Part shown: positions 22,599-37,500 of the stretch, in pieces
Layout of the letters: the number at the start of each line of letters is the position of its first letter
How positions within the stretch are numbered: the stretch's first letter is position 1
From: Asterias amurensis
Taxonomy: Eukaryota > Echinodermata > Asteroidea > Forcipulatida > Asteriidae
Reading direction: 5' to 3'
Assembly (NCBI RefSeq): GCF_032118995.1
Contig: NC_092667.1
Span: forward strand, 3,650,931-3,714,930
DNA: 64,000 bases
Program-made: the position numbers and the translations under genes
Notes under the pieces: model-generated
What the model was told of the DNA's origin: nothing
Databases searched by the model: none
What the model saw: only the letters and a program-made list of their open reading frames with translations

Positions 22599-25500
22599 CT
22601 GTGGAAAGAAAAACAAAAGTTATGAAGTTTCAGAAGGCGGAGAAAAACATGTATTAAAATGGTCAATTATCTTCACCTCGGCCACAAAGACCCTGACCAG
22701 GCCTAGCTCAATTTAAAATCCACAACAGAAGTTGAAAATAGAGTAGTTGAATCTACTTCTGCAAAAGAACAATGAAAGTGAGTTGTAAAAAGATATATAT
22801 AACGTAATAAGTAAAAGATTGAATTCTGTCTTATTCTATTTACTTTCTTGTGCAGAAGTGCAAATTACTGTTGTTATAAATTATTACCTACTTACTCGAA
22901 CTCTTGCTCATTTGCCTCCTCTGATCTCTCTCTTCCATTCTTTTCCGTATCCATGGTGATCCCATCTCGGCCAAACTTCTTCCCCCTACCTGCCCCCTCC
23001 CAGTCTCAACTTGTAGCATCTCCTCTCGCCTTGACACACGAGGGCTCACTCCGTGCGATCGATCCGCCGAAAACGAGACATGATCATGTGCGGATCGCAG
23101 CTGCTGTGAGGAATGACTGTATTTGGATCCAGTAGCTGTTGTGGACATTCGACTGTGGGCACGACTTCCCGGTGTGGGAGAAGGTACTGAATGAAGTACA
23201 TGGCCCCTCATGGCCCTCGCATCTAACCTAGGCGACCCCGGTTGGATGCAAACATTCAGGTTGTTATTAATCCCTGTGGTGAGTTCTAAACCCTTTGGGT
23301 TAGATCGATCCTTGGTAAACGTCCTTGCTACACCCCTATCTGGGCTTAATGGTTGAGTCCTTTGAGCACCCAACTCCATAGACATTGCACTCAACTCAGA
23401 CACTTGGATTTCTTGGCGGGGGTTTATGTGCGATGGGGCTGGACTAGTTCTATGGGGGTCGATTTTCCGCACTAACCACGGATCTTCAAAATTGGCTGGT
23501 TTCCTTGGGGATGACTCAGGTGTTCGATGAAGCCTTAAGTTAAACTGCCTTATTGACTGAGTTCTTGGAATCACTGGCGAAGAAGGATTACTGTGCATTC
23601 TAGCCTGAGTACCAAGTTCATGTTTACCGTCTCTCGACAACGTAACTTCCTCAAGATGTCCGACAGAGAATGGTCTCTGCCTCCTCTGCATGGATGAGGA
23701 TAACCCCTGCCTAGAACGAACTTCCGATTGTTCCTTGGTACCCACACCACTGACGATGACATTCTTTAAGCTATTAGGAACCGGTGTTATACTCGCTGAG
23801 ATCTCATCAGCTCTTCCCTGAGTGTTTTTTATCGCTGGCGATCGCAGCGCGTTTTCAGTTCTTGTACAGATTTCCATTGCACTAGATAAACTGGAGTCTT
23901 TCTTCACGCCATCTGGTAAACTTGTTAAAACCGTTGCGGATTTAGTTGTGGTGGCATTGTTGTTATTGTTCAACTGAGTGTTCTTTTCCACTTCGGCTGG
24001 GAGCGTTTCCGTTGCACTCTCGCCCGGTTGCTCGTCCACTTTCCTGATTTTGATACCAACCACCTGACTGGTCAGTTTCCGGTCGTTTTCTGCTGCTTTC
24101 TCCTGCTCGCTGAAGGCTTCCCACAATGCCTTGTTCTTGCTAACATTGCACAACATTTCGGCGGAGAGGCGTGTCGGCATGAAGCGACACCATTCTGCGA
24201 AGAGTGGCTCCACAACGAACGTCATAAACCCTACAAGAATATCAACAATAATAATATTAGTGGTTTCTAATATAGCGAACATATCCGTCACTCAGTGATG
24301 CTCAATACTCAGTGAATACTTCAACATTCAGTATTTCTGCTGCAAGGTGCTGTGGGGTTTCATTTGAAGTATGAGACCTACTCCTTTTACAAACGACAAT
24401 GAAATGGTTTACAAGGTGCTGTGCCACAATATGCAGCCAATCAAACCAGAAATATTAGGGCGAACCCCTTCTCTTTTGTGATAGTGCACTGGGTTGTTTA
24501 ATGTGCGTTACACAACACACGAGACCAACGGCTTTACAGGCCATCCAAAGGACGAAGCAATTATGGTTAAGTGGCTTGCTCAAAGACACAAGTGTCATGA
24601 CAGGGATTCGAACCCACACTCTGCTAATCAGAACCACCAGAGCTAAAGTCCAGTGCTCTTATCAACTCGGCCACAACATGCCACTTGCACTGGTTCTACA
24701 GGTCTTTGAACTCCCATCTGACCGTGTTAAGGAAAAACACTGGCTTGGATGGAAGTCTCTTTTGCTCATGCTCGTTAGGTTTACCTGATTGGATTTGCTG
24801 GATCTTGTTCTTGAATCGATCACAGTTTTGTGTAAGAGGTAGCTGCAGTCCACGCTCTCGATCACCTACAGCGAGAAAGCAAAACAATAATCTTAACACA
24901 CTGGACACTATTGGTAATTGTCAAAGACTACCCTTCACAGTTGGTGTATCTCAACAAACATGTATGCATAAAACAACAAACCTGTGAAAATTTGAGCCCA
25001 ATCGGTCATCGAAGTTGCGAGATAATAATGAAAGAAAAAACACCCTTGTCACAAGAAGTTGTGTGCTCACAAATGCTTGATTTTGAGACCTCAAATTCTA
25101 AATCTGAGGTCTCGAAATCAAATTTGTGTAAAATTACTTCTTTCTCGAAAACTATGTTACTTCAGAGGAAGCCGTTTCTCACAATGTTTTATACTATCAA
25201 CAGCTCCCCATTACTTGTTACCAAGTAAGGTTTTATGCTTATAATTATTTTGAGTAATTACCAAAAGTGTCCACTGCCTTTAACAGTCAAAACATATAAA
25301 GCTTTTGGAGCAAATGTTTCCTCTAGAACTGCCCAAATACTTCCTCTAGGTTTTCAAGTGTTCGATTAACTTTACTTTTGCTGGTTCAAATTAACCATGC
25401 TTAGCGTGTTGAATGGGACACCAATCTTTGACCAATCTAAGAATGGAGTGAAATTAGTTAAGTCAGTTTTACGAAGAGAGTGAAATTAGTTTTATTCAGT

Positions 25501-28500
25501 CTAAAGAATTTGGGGGGGGGGGGGGGTTGAGTTTTTACCCTGGTTGAAGAATTCCTCCGTCACCATCTCACTCCATCGTCTGCTGATCTCCCATTGTCTA
25601 CATGGATTACAGATGTCAGCACATTTCAGCGCAATCTACAATATAAAAAACAAAAAAAGTTTCACATCAATTTGATGAGTTTCGACATTTGTTGCATTTT
25701 GGCAGGAAGAGTGTAATTTTTAAGGCATGGAAAATCGTAACCGTACTTACTTGAAGGAGAAAATTCTTGTGCGATGCGTCATTCATGTCAAAGTCCTTTG
25801 CATTGAGATGATTCTAGAAATATCAACAAAACAGTGAGGAATTGTTACTTTATATAAACAGTCAGTTTTACAGTGAGTGGGATTAGAGAGGTTTCGCAGA
25901 GTCGCGGATACGAATACGCATACAGATATCGTACCGTACGCGTTCGCGTCAAGTGAGCTGTGTAATTTTGTTTCGCAAAATTCTAAAGAATACCCTCAAC
26001 TTGAGGCTCAAGAGGGCGCTATTAACCAAATGACTACACCCATGGACAATCGCCATTTCTCGTTTTCTGAAGCATGGTGGTTAACAAATGTCCAACTACA
26101 TCCATGTATGATACCTCTAATAGACATGGTGAAAACCTGGTACATTAAAAAATAACAATCTGCTACAAAAACATGAACAAAATATACTCGTTGTTTACTG
26201 ACATGTATGGCAACAGATTCCCGTTTTGAGCGACTATTCTAACTTGTGTACAACGATTATATGTCACATGGACCTCAAAAAGTGATGACGTATTATGACG
26301 TATCCGTTCACGTAAGCGTATCGGTGACTCTGCGAAACCTCTCTATTAAAGAAACACGTTGCCTTAAGGATCGGTCAAGTTGGTCTTTGAAAAGCATTTG
26401 TAACCATTTTTTATAAAATGCATATGGGTGGAAAGATGTTGTAAAAGTAGAATACAATGATCCACACAAACATGCCTTGAAATTGTACAGTTTTCCTTTA
26501 AACATTTTGATTGTTTCAAGAAAAGAGAATGATTGTCCCACCTTTAGTTTCTGCAGAAACTCCTGTTGTCTGGCAATGTCCGTGGCCAGAATGAGGGAGC
26601 TGATCTGTTGCACAATTAAGTCCCTAGTTAAAAAAACAAAACAAATAAGATAAACTAAATGCAACTTCGGGATAAAGCTTTCCGTCATTATTTCGCTAAT
26701 TACTGTTTCTATTTTTTTTTGTTTTTTGCGCCTTGGGTGCCATTTTAGGCAGATATGTGCGCTTTATAAATCTCTAATTATTATTATTACTATTATTATT
26801 AGTCCTGGTATTCTGTTCGGCCCTTCCACGGTAAAACAGTCCAACCCGAAAAAATGACATTTTGAGACAAGTAAGTAGGGGCCTACAGAGATTAGCTTTT
26901 TGCCATAAAATGCGAAGAAAGGGTAAAAAGAGGTCGAGATATGAAATGTTACAGTTTACTGTTGAAACTTTAAAATAGAATTTTTTTCCATCAAATACCA
27001 CAGTACTGACGTCGCCATTCATTCTATGTTCACGTGGAGCGAAGGACCCATGGCATTACACTCTTTAAGCCCCTAAGGATGCGAGCCTAGAGCCCTTTAT
27101 CAGTCCGACAGCTTCTCCACATTGTTTCAGTCAAGCATAGTGAATTATGTCTGGCTGTCAGGTTAGGTGATGACATTGTGCCCACGCTGGCAATGTCACG
27201 ACAATCTTTCCACCCATGATTACAATTTTGTCAACCTTCGCTAAAGAGAGCACTGTTATAAAGAGATTCTGCTACTGAAGTGTACATTCTGAAGTCCGAA
27301 ATCTCATTTCTGCTTTTTGTTTCTTTCTTTTGCTGTCCTCTAACAACAATACTTCGGTTATCTAGAGTTCCGTTGACCTGTCCGGAGATCTTGTTATAAC
27401 AAGAGGCGATTGTATCACCAATAAATGATATACCAAGTTATTAACAAAGATATTGTCAAAATAGGAAGACCAGACCGCCAGCAAAGAGCTATTTAGCCTC
27501 GTTGACAGAGCTTCAGTATGTTAAGGTTGTTGGTTCAAACCCCGCTTTTTTGTTTTGTTCAACCCCAAATAACAAATAACACTACAAAATCTGAATATTA
27601 TTTCTCTACAAAGAAAAGAAGAAAAAAACACCACTCAAGTTTCCCCCCAAATCCTATCTTCATGTATCATCAAACCGCTTAATATCTTTCCATACATGTA
27701 ATTCAATCAACGCGTGGGGAAAAAAGTACTATCGTTACAAGGATAGAAATCAAACTATAATAAATAAAATCGCTGCAAAAATCTTTCTTTTGGAGGATGT
27801 TCTGCTAGAAGTGAACTATTCCACCTCCGCTTTTGACCTTCCACTGTACTTTTCCCCTCTCTCCGTTTTGTTACCTCATGTTATATTTATCACCTTTCTT
27901 TGCCCCGAAGAACCGTCAATTTATCATTTAAATTGGTTTCTGAGGAGCAATACTTTGACACAGACCAGGATTTAAAAGACGGAGAAAAAAACCTAAACAA
28001 TGAACGAGCTAAAGGGAAGTAGAGGACTGCGGATGCAATTTGACTTATATGTGTCAAAACATGTGTATGAACAACAAATTCCTTTTGGATGTTGGTTCAA
28101 TTCAAGGTAAGATATGAGGTTTATCAGCAACTATCGGTAACATTTTTATCTTTGACTTCCATGAAAGATAGTACTGGTAAAAGTGAGATTATGTTGCTTA
28201 AAGGTGAAGTTTGGTAGGGCTTTCTATGTTCAACTAGAGAAGGGAGTTACATGCTTACCATGTTTGTTTTCCGAGGTGGTCAAAGAGTTTGGATTCCCTG
28301 AGCACAGATATTGCAGCACGCCAATGGTGGTTTTCAAGCACTGATGAATTCTATAACAGAAATATCAGATGAATCATTACACTTTTTCTTAAAGCTGCTT
28401 AAGACGATAGCAGCCACAACGGCTTGAACCGATAAGTCAATATCAGTCGCAAATGCCAGCAGAAAATTTGTCATCAAAATTTTAAGCATCTCTAAACAAT

Positions 28501-31500
28501 TACGCCTCATCTTTTGCATAAGGCCTAAAAGTATACTTTTGCAAAACAAGATCCACTTCTGACCTCTGCTTATAAGTTATACTTAGAGCTTTAGGGCACC
28601 ATTTTAATCAGTGATAAATTGTGAAAATTACTTCATAAATTCCGAGCCTCAAAACCTTCCCAAACCCCCCCAGAGACGTCTCATCTTTACCATGAGAAAT
28701 CTAGTAGGTGGATAGAAGAAGATTGCAACGAGTTACCCATCTGTCATATCCTGCTAAGCGAAATGAGGTTTGAATTCGTCAACAAGCTTCAAATCCCGAG
28801 GCGAGTGCAGAAACATTTGGTGCATAACATGCTTTATAAACGTCAAGAACAAACAGGCTCCCACAAAAATGATTTAATACATGGTAGTACTCGCCAGTTG
28901 ACTATTTAATTATATAATAGATGTTAAATTTGCATCGGGGATAAAGAAAATTAACTTTGGTTTTGACCCATACATGTGTGTTAGCACTGTATACTGAGTA
29001 TACTCGGGAAAGTGATGAGTACACAGTGCTAACACAAATCGGTATATGGGTAAAAACCAAAGTTAATATTTCTTTATATTAACTCTCAACATGCCAATTT
29101 GGGTTGGCCCAGTGGATTCACATTGTGTGTCCACATGTTTATGGACTACAGTATACTGGCCTTAAACTTTGGGAGCTGATTTTGAAGTCCTGCTCATGCC
29201 AACTCACCCTGTATAACTCTGCTAAGTGGTTACTTGTAGCTATGAGGAATACCTGGTTGACCCCGGGATGATCAAGGTCATGGGTCGCAGAGGCCAGTAT
29301 GGCCGACATGACCTCCATTGGGGTGAGAACCTCTCGAAGCTGTCATGGGAATAAACAACAAGTGGATATTAAATAATGCATTAAAAATTCCTTCTATTAC
29401 TTTCCATTCTAGATCTCCGTCCAAAGGAAAACTGTTTTGGGGGATTGGACCACCGAAAACAATTGTTGGGATATGGCCTAGCTGCAACAACAAAAACTGT
29501 TTACAAAGTGACTATATATGCTCCTGCTTCTGTTCTTTCCTTCATCTCTGAAGTTAACAATCTCCCACGGACTGTGTACCAAAACATCCCTGTGGAGCAC
29601 CCCAGTCTTTAGAAATCCCCTATTGAGACCCTTTTTTTTCTCTATTTTTGTTTCTTGCGTCTCCATAAGGTAGTGAATAGGAAATCTCTGACAAGAACAA
29701 ACCCAGGAGTGATCTGTACAAGGGAGTAATGTGCCGAGTATTAAGTATTTGATCGTTTACTCGATAAAATGAAAGTTGCCGCTGATCCCCTCTTGTGAAT
29801 TATTTGATGGAAACATACCTTATTCTCTTGAAGGTAGCAGTACATAGCCTGAGTGACATCTGCAGCATGTAATGCATTGTGGTAAGGATTCCCTTTATGG
29901 TAACCTGTTTCTATGGCAACTGTACAAACAAATAAAAAATAAAATCAATTTCCAGGATTGATAGTTAAAAAATTAAACTTCCTAAAAATGCCATAGCAGG
30001 CCTCAAAATAACCCAAGGTGCCCACAGCAATTGCCATGGTGCCCTGTGCTTTTGCTGTGGTGCCCTTTGCAAATTTCAAAAAATTACTTTTTTCCCTCAT
30101 AGAAGTTCCCCTTACCAGAGAAAAATTGCTGTGCCCCCTTAAGTTCAAGGCCTGCAGAGTGTGCTCTACGAGGGAATTTGTAAACACCTTTAACAGGGCA
30201 CCAAGGCATTTGCCCTGAAAGAAGGGCATGGAGCCAAGAGGCCAGGGCCAATTGCCTCTGTCTCCTCTTAAAGAAAAAGTCCTGTATTTCTCAGTGTGTA
30301 TTCAGTACTGTAATTTTCTGCGTATAAGACGCAGTACCCCATAATCACCAAAACAAGATTCGGCATCTTCGTTTGCTTGCTTAGTCTGCCCACAGCTCCC
30401 AAAATATTTGAACGGTGATTTGTAGGTACTCCCGGACTTACCAAAACATTTGTAGAGATTTGTCGGGTCCAGGTTAAAGTGACTAATCAGACCATATTTG
30501 TGAAACAGCTGCATGCCCACATGCCTCATAGAATGACCTGTGAGAAAACAACAAAACAAAATACAAACATTTTATGAAGAGTTTCACTTTAAAATATTGC
30601 CAAAATATAATGTCCAAATTACAAAATAGATTATCTCTTCTGAAAGTTCTTTTCAGCACTTTAGACTATTTTTTAAATATTCTTAGCAACTTGAGTCTGG
30701 CTCAAACAAGGGCCCAATTTCATAGAGCTTAATTTACAGACAATTTGCTTAACAAATTCCTGATTACTGCTTAGCAGAAATTAACAGCATACCAGTCAAA
30801 AATGGTACATATGACATGCTACTTTGGCTGGTAACCTTACCCTGGTAAGTATAATTTTGTTGTGATTAGCTTATTTTAGCTTAAGAAGCTCTATGAGAGT
30901 GGGCCCTGATCTTAATTAATACCATATTTGGCACAATTCCTTGTTACTGTTTCGCTAGATTCTAACCATAAATATTCAACAGTTTTACAAGTTTGTTTCA
31001 TATGAAATGAAATTAACTATAAGGAGTGCCCGTTTGGGGGGATTGGGACGTAATCTCATCTGAGAAAACGCTTAGCCACTTGACCTAATACCGCATCGTC
31101 ATCAATACTTGATTTTAAAGGGTGGAGAGTCTAAGAAGCAGCCAAGATGACTCCATGACTTCTCCTCATAAAAGATTTGCCAATGATTTCTTCCGATTAT
31201 TTTCCTCTGATTATTTCTGGACCAATTTATGACCTCCATTAAAGGGTGTGTTCAACATTTGTAAGATTGAAAATATAAATGATTTGGACATACTTAAATA
31301 ATAAAAAGATGGCCATGGGGGGAAACCTTCCTTGAAACATTTTTGCCCCAAAATCCTTTAGTTTTTAGAAAATGAGTTAATTCGTGTATTTGTTGGGTCA
31401 CATATAGTGCAGATACATGTACTGGGATGAATACACGCAGTTTAAATAAAAGAAATACAACTATACAGATTTTTTTAATGACTTTATCATGCCCGAAGGG

Positions 31501-34500
31501 CTTCCTTGGTCGCTCGTTAATTTTTGTGCATGTTAAGCAGAGCTATGTTTGTTATTGCAAAGGGTCTTTAAACGTCTTTACAAGGTGCTGCAGTGCAATC
31601 AGCAGCCAACCATGCCAGAAACACCATAGTAAGCCCCTTCTCTTTACAATAACTGTGGGTTCTGTTACATTAATTGCACAAGACACTGCACCTACAGCTT
31701 TACAATAGCAAACAGCAATAACAATGCGTAGTTTTTTAGCACACCCTAGAGCACCTTAACTTTAATTCTATACAATTGCTAATCATTGAAGACAATTGTT
31801 CCTATCTGTATGTGTATCAACTAAACCTGTAACAATCCTCCTCCAAATTTTCCATCTGCAGAAGTATATTTTGGTAAACAATTCTAAAAATACTATAACA
31901 CGGCGAGTCTATTTCTGCAACCATTCTCAGTTTGACAACACTGTACTGGATCCAAAACAACATGGCTTGGCCATCTCCAAACATAGCCTTGTCACAACAC
32001 TTTGATTGAGTTAAATTGATACGTAACTTGTTTGGAAAGTCACAAGACATAAAGTACTTCCGCTGATGCGAAGATTTGAAAATTTATCAAATCAGACCCC
32101 CCGTAATCAATAAAGCGGAGTGAATCAAGCTTGTCGACGACGCTCGGTTGTACTTTAAAAACTGGCACAAATTCCACCTCGGTCCGCTGTCACTGCCCAC
32201 GCTCCGTCAAATTAAACTAACAGAATCACAAGACATCCCGCATAAGGCGGGAGGGAACAGGCGACGTCTTGGAAACAGACCAACTGTGCTCAAACAATTA
32301 CAAATTACTGTCATCAGTAAACTGAACGGGAGCATAGAAAATTGAAAATGCGCAAATGCCTCCTGCATGTTTGTGGAATTGATTATTCCCAGGTCTAGCT
32401 AGATCCTCCAGGCCCTGTTCGGGATGCTCTGCACTAACTGTCTGTCCCAGTACTGCACGGTTTTCTCACCTGTCGCAGTGAGTTAATATAACGGCAAGGG
32501 CCTTGTTTCGTCAGCTGTTCTGCTTGGATGGCTTTGACTTGCTAATCGGAGGGAAATTAAAAGACAGAGTTGTTGAATTTGCGAGCCGACCAAATCCGAC
32601 CTGACAAGTCAACCCAACATGGCAATTTTGTTTAGTTGAAAGTTAGTCCCCTGGAACTCGGATCGGTAAAGCCTTTTGTAGTCGCAATTATAAACAGTGA
32701 TTCAACATCTTTCTCTTTTGTATTTCTTTTCAGAAAAAAAAAATTGTTTTATGTTTGTGTAGAGCTGAGACGACATCCCCCCGGGGGGGGGGGGGGGGGG
32801 GGGGTATTCACATAGCTGTTCTGCACCTGCTGTGAGCAGACACAACGCAATATCAACATTAGAACACAGTGGTGTGAACATCTACGTCTGGTACCCTGCA
32901 TACAACAGTGACAATGACAGTTCTACTCCCTTATATCATGAAAGGGACCAGACTGGTTTTACCTTCCAGCCTCTATTTGGGTACTATCTTTTGAATAGAA
33001 GAAAAGCAAGATGGCCGCACCATGATAAAGGTGAAAACCCCGGCCTGGGAGAGTCAATCTCAAGTTTGCAAAATAAAATATCTCATATTCCGCACCACTG
33101 ACTAAAGGTAGACTGCCAGTATAGGGCTGGATACACTGACTTAATCTGGATGTCTTTGGTTCATGTCCCGCTCTAGAAATTTGTTGTTGTTGTTCAAACT
33201 CAAATTGGTTCTTAAATAGTATAAAATACAATAAGAGGTGGGAAAACAGTAAAAGTTCAGTGTTCACATGGTAAACTAGTACCAGTACAACTATTACTGG
33301 ATAAATTATAAATACATCAACAAGTCCCAGAAAATACTGTTCTCAAATAAAACAAGAAAACAAAACTTTTAAAAAATTATGCACAAGTGATCGACCAACT
33401 TCAACAAATTCATACACAAATGAACAACAGTATTAACAGTACTATGGCCCTTATCTCCTAAATAGACTGTAACCATGGCAACCCACTATCTATGGATGTA
33501 CGTACGTATAGAACTAAGCAGAGAATATTTAAAAACCTTTCGGTTTTATATTGAACGGCCAAATTAACCCTTTTTAGTTAAATTGCCAGAATTGGTTCAA
33601 TCTAATTTAACACCGTTGTCAAATTAAATTGCATACTGCCCACATTCTCAGAAATAGTATACAAATTAAATTTCTGACTCGACTTCGGGAAGGACGTTCT
33701 TTGATATGTCTTGTATGAACTACACAATGAGGAAAACTAAATTAATTCAAACTATTGTCTGATTGGAGGTTGGAGGTCGGAGATATTTTTAAAATTGATT
33801 ACAAGAGTTATGGTTTTAGGTTTCTTATTTATAAGGATAAGACGATGGTCAATTGAGCAAAATGGTCAATGATGACATCTCAGATCAATGCTTTTGACAA
33901 TTAGTGGGAAGGTTAAGATAATTAGTTGCTTAATTTCAAAGTAAAGTTGATGCTTGCTCAGTAACAATCGATGGTTTTTATCATAATGAGCGAATCTTAA
34001 TGAAGGTTTTCCTTCGCTTTTATTGAGTAAGTTTGACATCAAATTAAACTTAAATAGAATCCTTGTATTTGATTGGAGGGTTGTAGGTCATACAGCATGC
34101 ATTATTCAAACCATTACAAGGCCTATGCCATACAGCATGCAATTTTTGGTACTATTTTATTCAGCGTCCTTTTTCGTCCCATCTTTTTTGGCTATTGCAT
34201 GCTAGATTTGGTTGGTACGAGCTGTCACCTCGCTCAACATCTTTAGATGGTTTCGACTGAAAATACTGTTTCTCAGCAAGTAGAAACTGTATTCAGCTGG
34301 CACTTTCATACGTGACTTCTTGATAATGTTACCTATAAATCAGCATTAAGTTGACAAAACCAATCTATAACATATGACCTATGACCTATGACCTTTTATT
34401 ATAATGGCCATTTGCATAGCACTGTTATCTGTTTTAAATGTTGATGCTCATGGTACATGAACATCTTCACCCCACTCACTTGGTTATTATTTTATTTCTT

Positions 34501-37500
34501 ATTCTCAGCTCCCTGTGCAGTGTACAGCCTGTACTGTCAAGTAGCTAGTGCTGGGCGAATAGTGAAATTTTGTTATTCGGATACCGCTGGCCAACTATCC
34601 GAAATTAACCGGATATTCGAATAGTTTTTTCGCCGCTAGAGGGCGCTATTAATAAAAAAAAAAAAAAAAATCTTCTGGGCGGATTGATATTAGTTTTAGA
34701 CAGTGTCACTCGGTTCATTCATAAAAATGACCGGATCTAATTTAAAGATGGCGATTTGCTTTTTCTTTGATCGTGGATGACTCTACGTGAAGGAAAACTT
34801 TTGTAATCTTTGAACAAATTACGTCAGAAATATCATTGTTTTAACTCCTTAAGGAGATGAGCATAGTTAAATACTTAATTTATGCTGTTTTATGCTGTCT
34901 TAATAGAAGTTTCATTAGGATTCAGACAAAACATTCATGTCAGTTGTCGCCCGACGTCCGCGGATATTCGGATATTAAAGAATATCCGGTTACTTGGTTG
35001 TAATTACAGAACTATCCGGTTTATAAATAGCTATTCGTGCCCTATGCGGATATCCGGTTAAGAAAAAAAAGGCATTCGCGGTTACGGATAGGAAAACCTA
35101 TTCGCCATTAACCGGATATTCAAATAATTCGCCCAGGCCTACAAGTAGCACACCCAGCTAAAACAATAAAACGAACCATCTCTACTCTCACTGGTACCCA
35201 TTTACTTCTAGGTGAAGAGAAGCAATTAGAGTATAAGTGTCATGGTCAAGTATCACGATTGGGACTCGGACCCACACCCTTATGACTATTTAAAACGCTT
35301 GAGCCTGTAGCACTCAACTGATGGGCCATACTTCTATTAAATAACTCTTTAAGCTCTTATGCTTCGTGACAAAGAAAAATGGGTCATTTTAAAAACCTTT
35401 TATACTCCTGAGTAAACTGACAAAATCATGAGGCTGATTATTCATTTAAGAAGCCGACAGTCTCTGTGAAAACGCTGTCAGAGGAAAGCAAATCAAGTCA
35501 TCAGTGCCGACATTTTGACGACTTATTTGGCGATCAGTGTTTAAAATTCCATAACTCACGACGAGGTTTCCGGAGGCTTTTACGGGTCGTTGTCAGAAAA
35601 GATCTCGTCGCACGATGGGAGGAAGATAAATGGGGTTTTAGAGCCACTGTGTAAACTGAATGGCATTGCGCTTTTTCCACCTTCATTCATAAACTGCAAG
35701 TTATCTAAAAAGTCCTTCTGCCTTGGAGTCATGAAACGAGACTCAGACTGAACGGAGGCATCTTACAACATCTTGTCACGATCATCAGATAAGGATGACG
35801 ATATAGTCTCTTTTCCAAGTACTTTCGGTTTCAATTTTCCCCAAGGACATAAAGTGAGACTACGCATCAAAAGAGGGCGCTCTTATCGAACAAGTTTTGC
35901 AGGATTGGTCAGAATGAAAACATCATTGTTTAATAATCGCACTTTTGGTTTATTATTTGATGATGAAGTTCATACAAAACTCTTTTTCTCTGTTAAATAT
36001 TTCTCTCTGAATTGAAGTCCTGTTCGAGAAAATCATATTTGAAAACTTGTACAAAACCAATAATAATAATATTGCACAACCGCACCTTGTAAACATTACA
36101 TGGTGCTATAAATGAACAGGTCTCATACTAAAACATAGCTCCACATATCTTGCAGGAACAAATACTGAGCGCTTAGATAAGCCCCTAGGGGTATGATAAA
36201 GCGCTATATCAGAACCTAGTATTATTATTACTTTTCAGCCAGAGCCAAGAAATTCAGAAAGAGCATAAAAGCATTTGAAAAATAAACTCACCTCCAGTGA
36301 CTTGCTCTAAATGAAAGATATTGAAGTCCCAACACGAGAGTCTGTTCAGGAGTTGCTGTGGACAAAATCAAAACGAGAAACTGATGAATATAAACGCAAA
36401 CTAACCGCAAACTTCAATTCGTGGGCAAAATTGTCACTTTGTGTAGGTGTTATTTATGGTTCCAAGCATGTTCTTGCATGAGAATTCTTACAAAATGCTC
36501 ATCATTTTATTTAAATTGTTTTCAAAATATATTAGGCCTAGAAAATATAGGAGCCTGAATAAGTGGCAATAATTTAAACAGCGCATAATTCAAACACTAA
36601 GTAACAAGTACACCTATGGTGAATTAAATGGAGGCTATTTAAATTTAAAGAGACACTTCTGTATTTATCAAATGCAAAGAAAATAGAATGATCAAGCGTA
36701 GGTGTTTAACAAAGACAAGAACTCAATAAAATGTTGTTTACAGTGTCTTGTTTTTTAAAAAATACCAAGTGAACAACAAAAACCAATTATGAAGGAGGTT
36801 TACAGAGGCTATTAAATAAGAAGTTCATTCAAACTTTAATGTTAATTTGTTTTGCCTCAGTTTATGTGATAATGATTCATTTTTCATTTTTTTAAAACAG
36901 AGTTTACTAAGAAAAACCCAAAAGATGTAATCAAGATAAATTAACTTAAGACAGTTCGAATCCCTTGTGTTAGCAGCGAATATCGCAATGATTTAATAGA
37001 TGCAATTTTTTCTGAAGCAAAGGTTGTGGGTTCGAATTCCCCCCAAGTGATTAGATTATGGATTTGTTTTTCTTCACAGAACTCGGGAAAGTATACAGTG
37101 CTTACCCGTGTGAGGGTTAAAAAAGATACATGTATCGACCATCGTCTACGTCAACCGACCTCCTTTTATCTCAAAGACTTTTACCCCGTTCCGTTATAGA
37201 TAAAAGGGCAGGAGGTTTAACTTCTAAGGGCTTGAGATAATATCACGTTGATCTTATAATCCCACACTCAAACTCAGATGTTTATTTTACAAGTTGGTCT
37301 GCTTAGCCTGACACCCCAGTGGCGCTTTTGCTTTTCACTACCGCACCGTTTTGTTTCTTTCCGTCGAACCTATTGAATGATTTAATCAATTTCCTACAGT
37401 AACTCAACAACAAGCGCAAACGTTGTTTCAAGTGGGATTAATTCTGGCCTGCAAACAATTTGCATCCTGTGGCATTTCCATGAATCCATTAAATTCAAAC

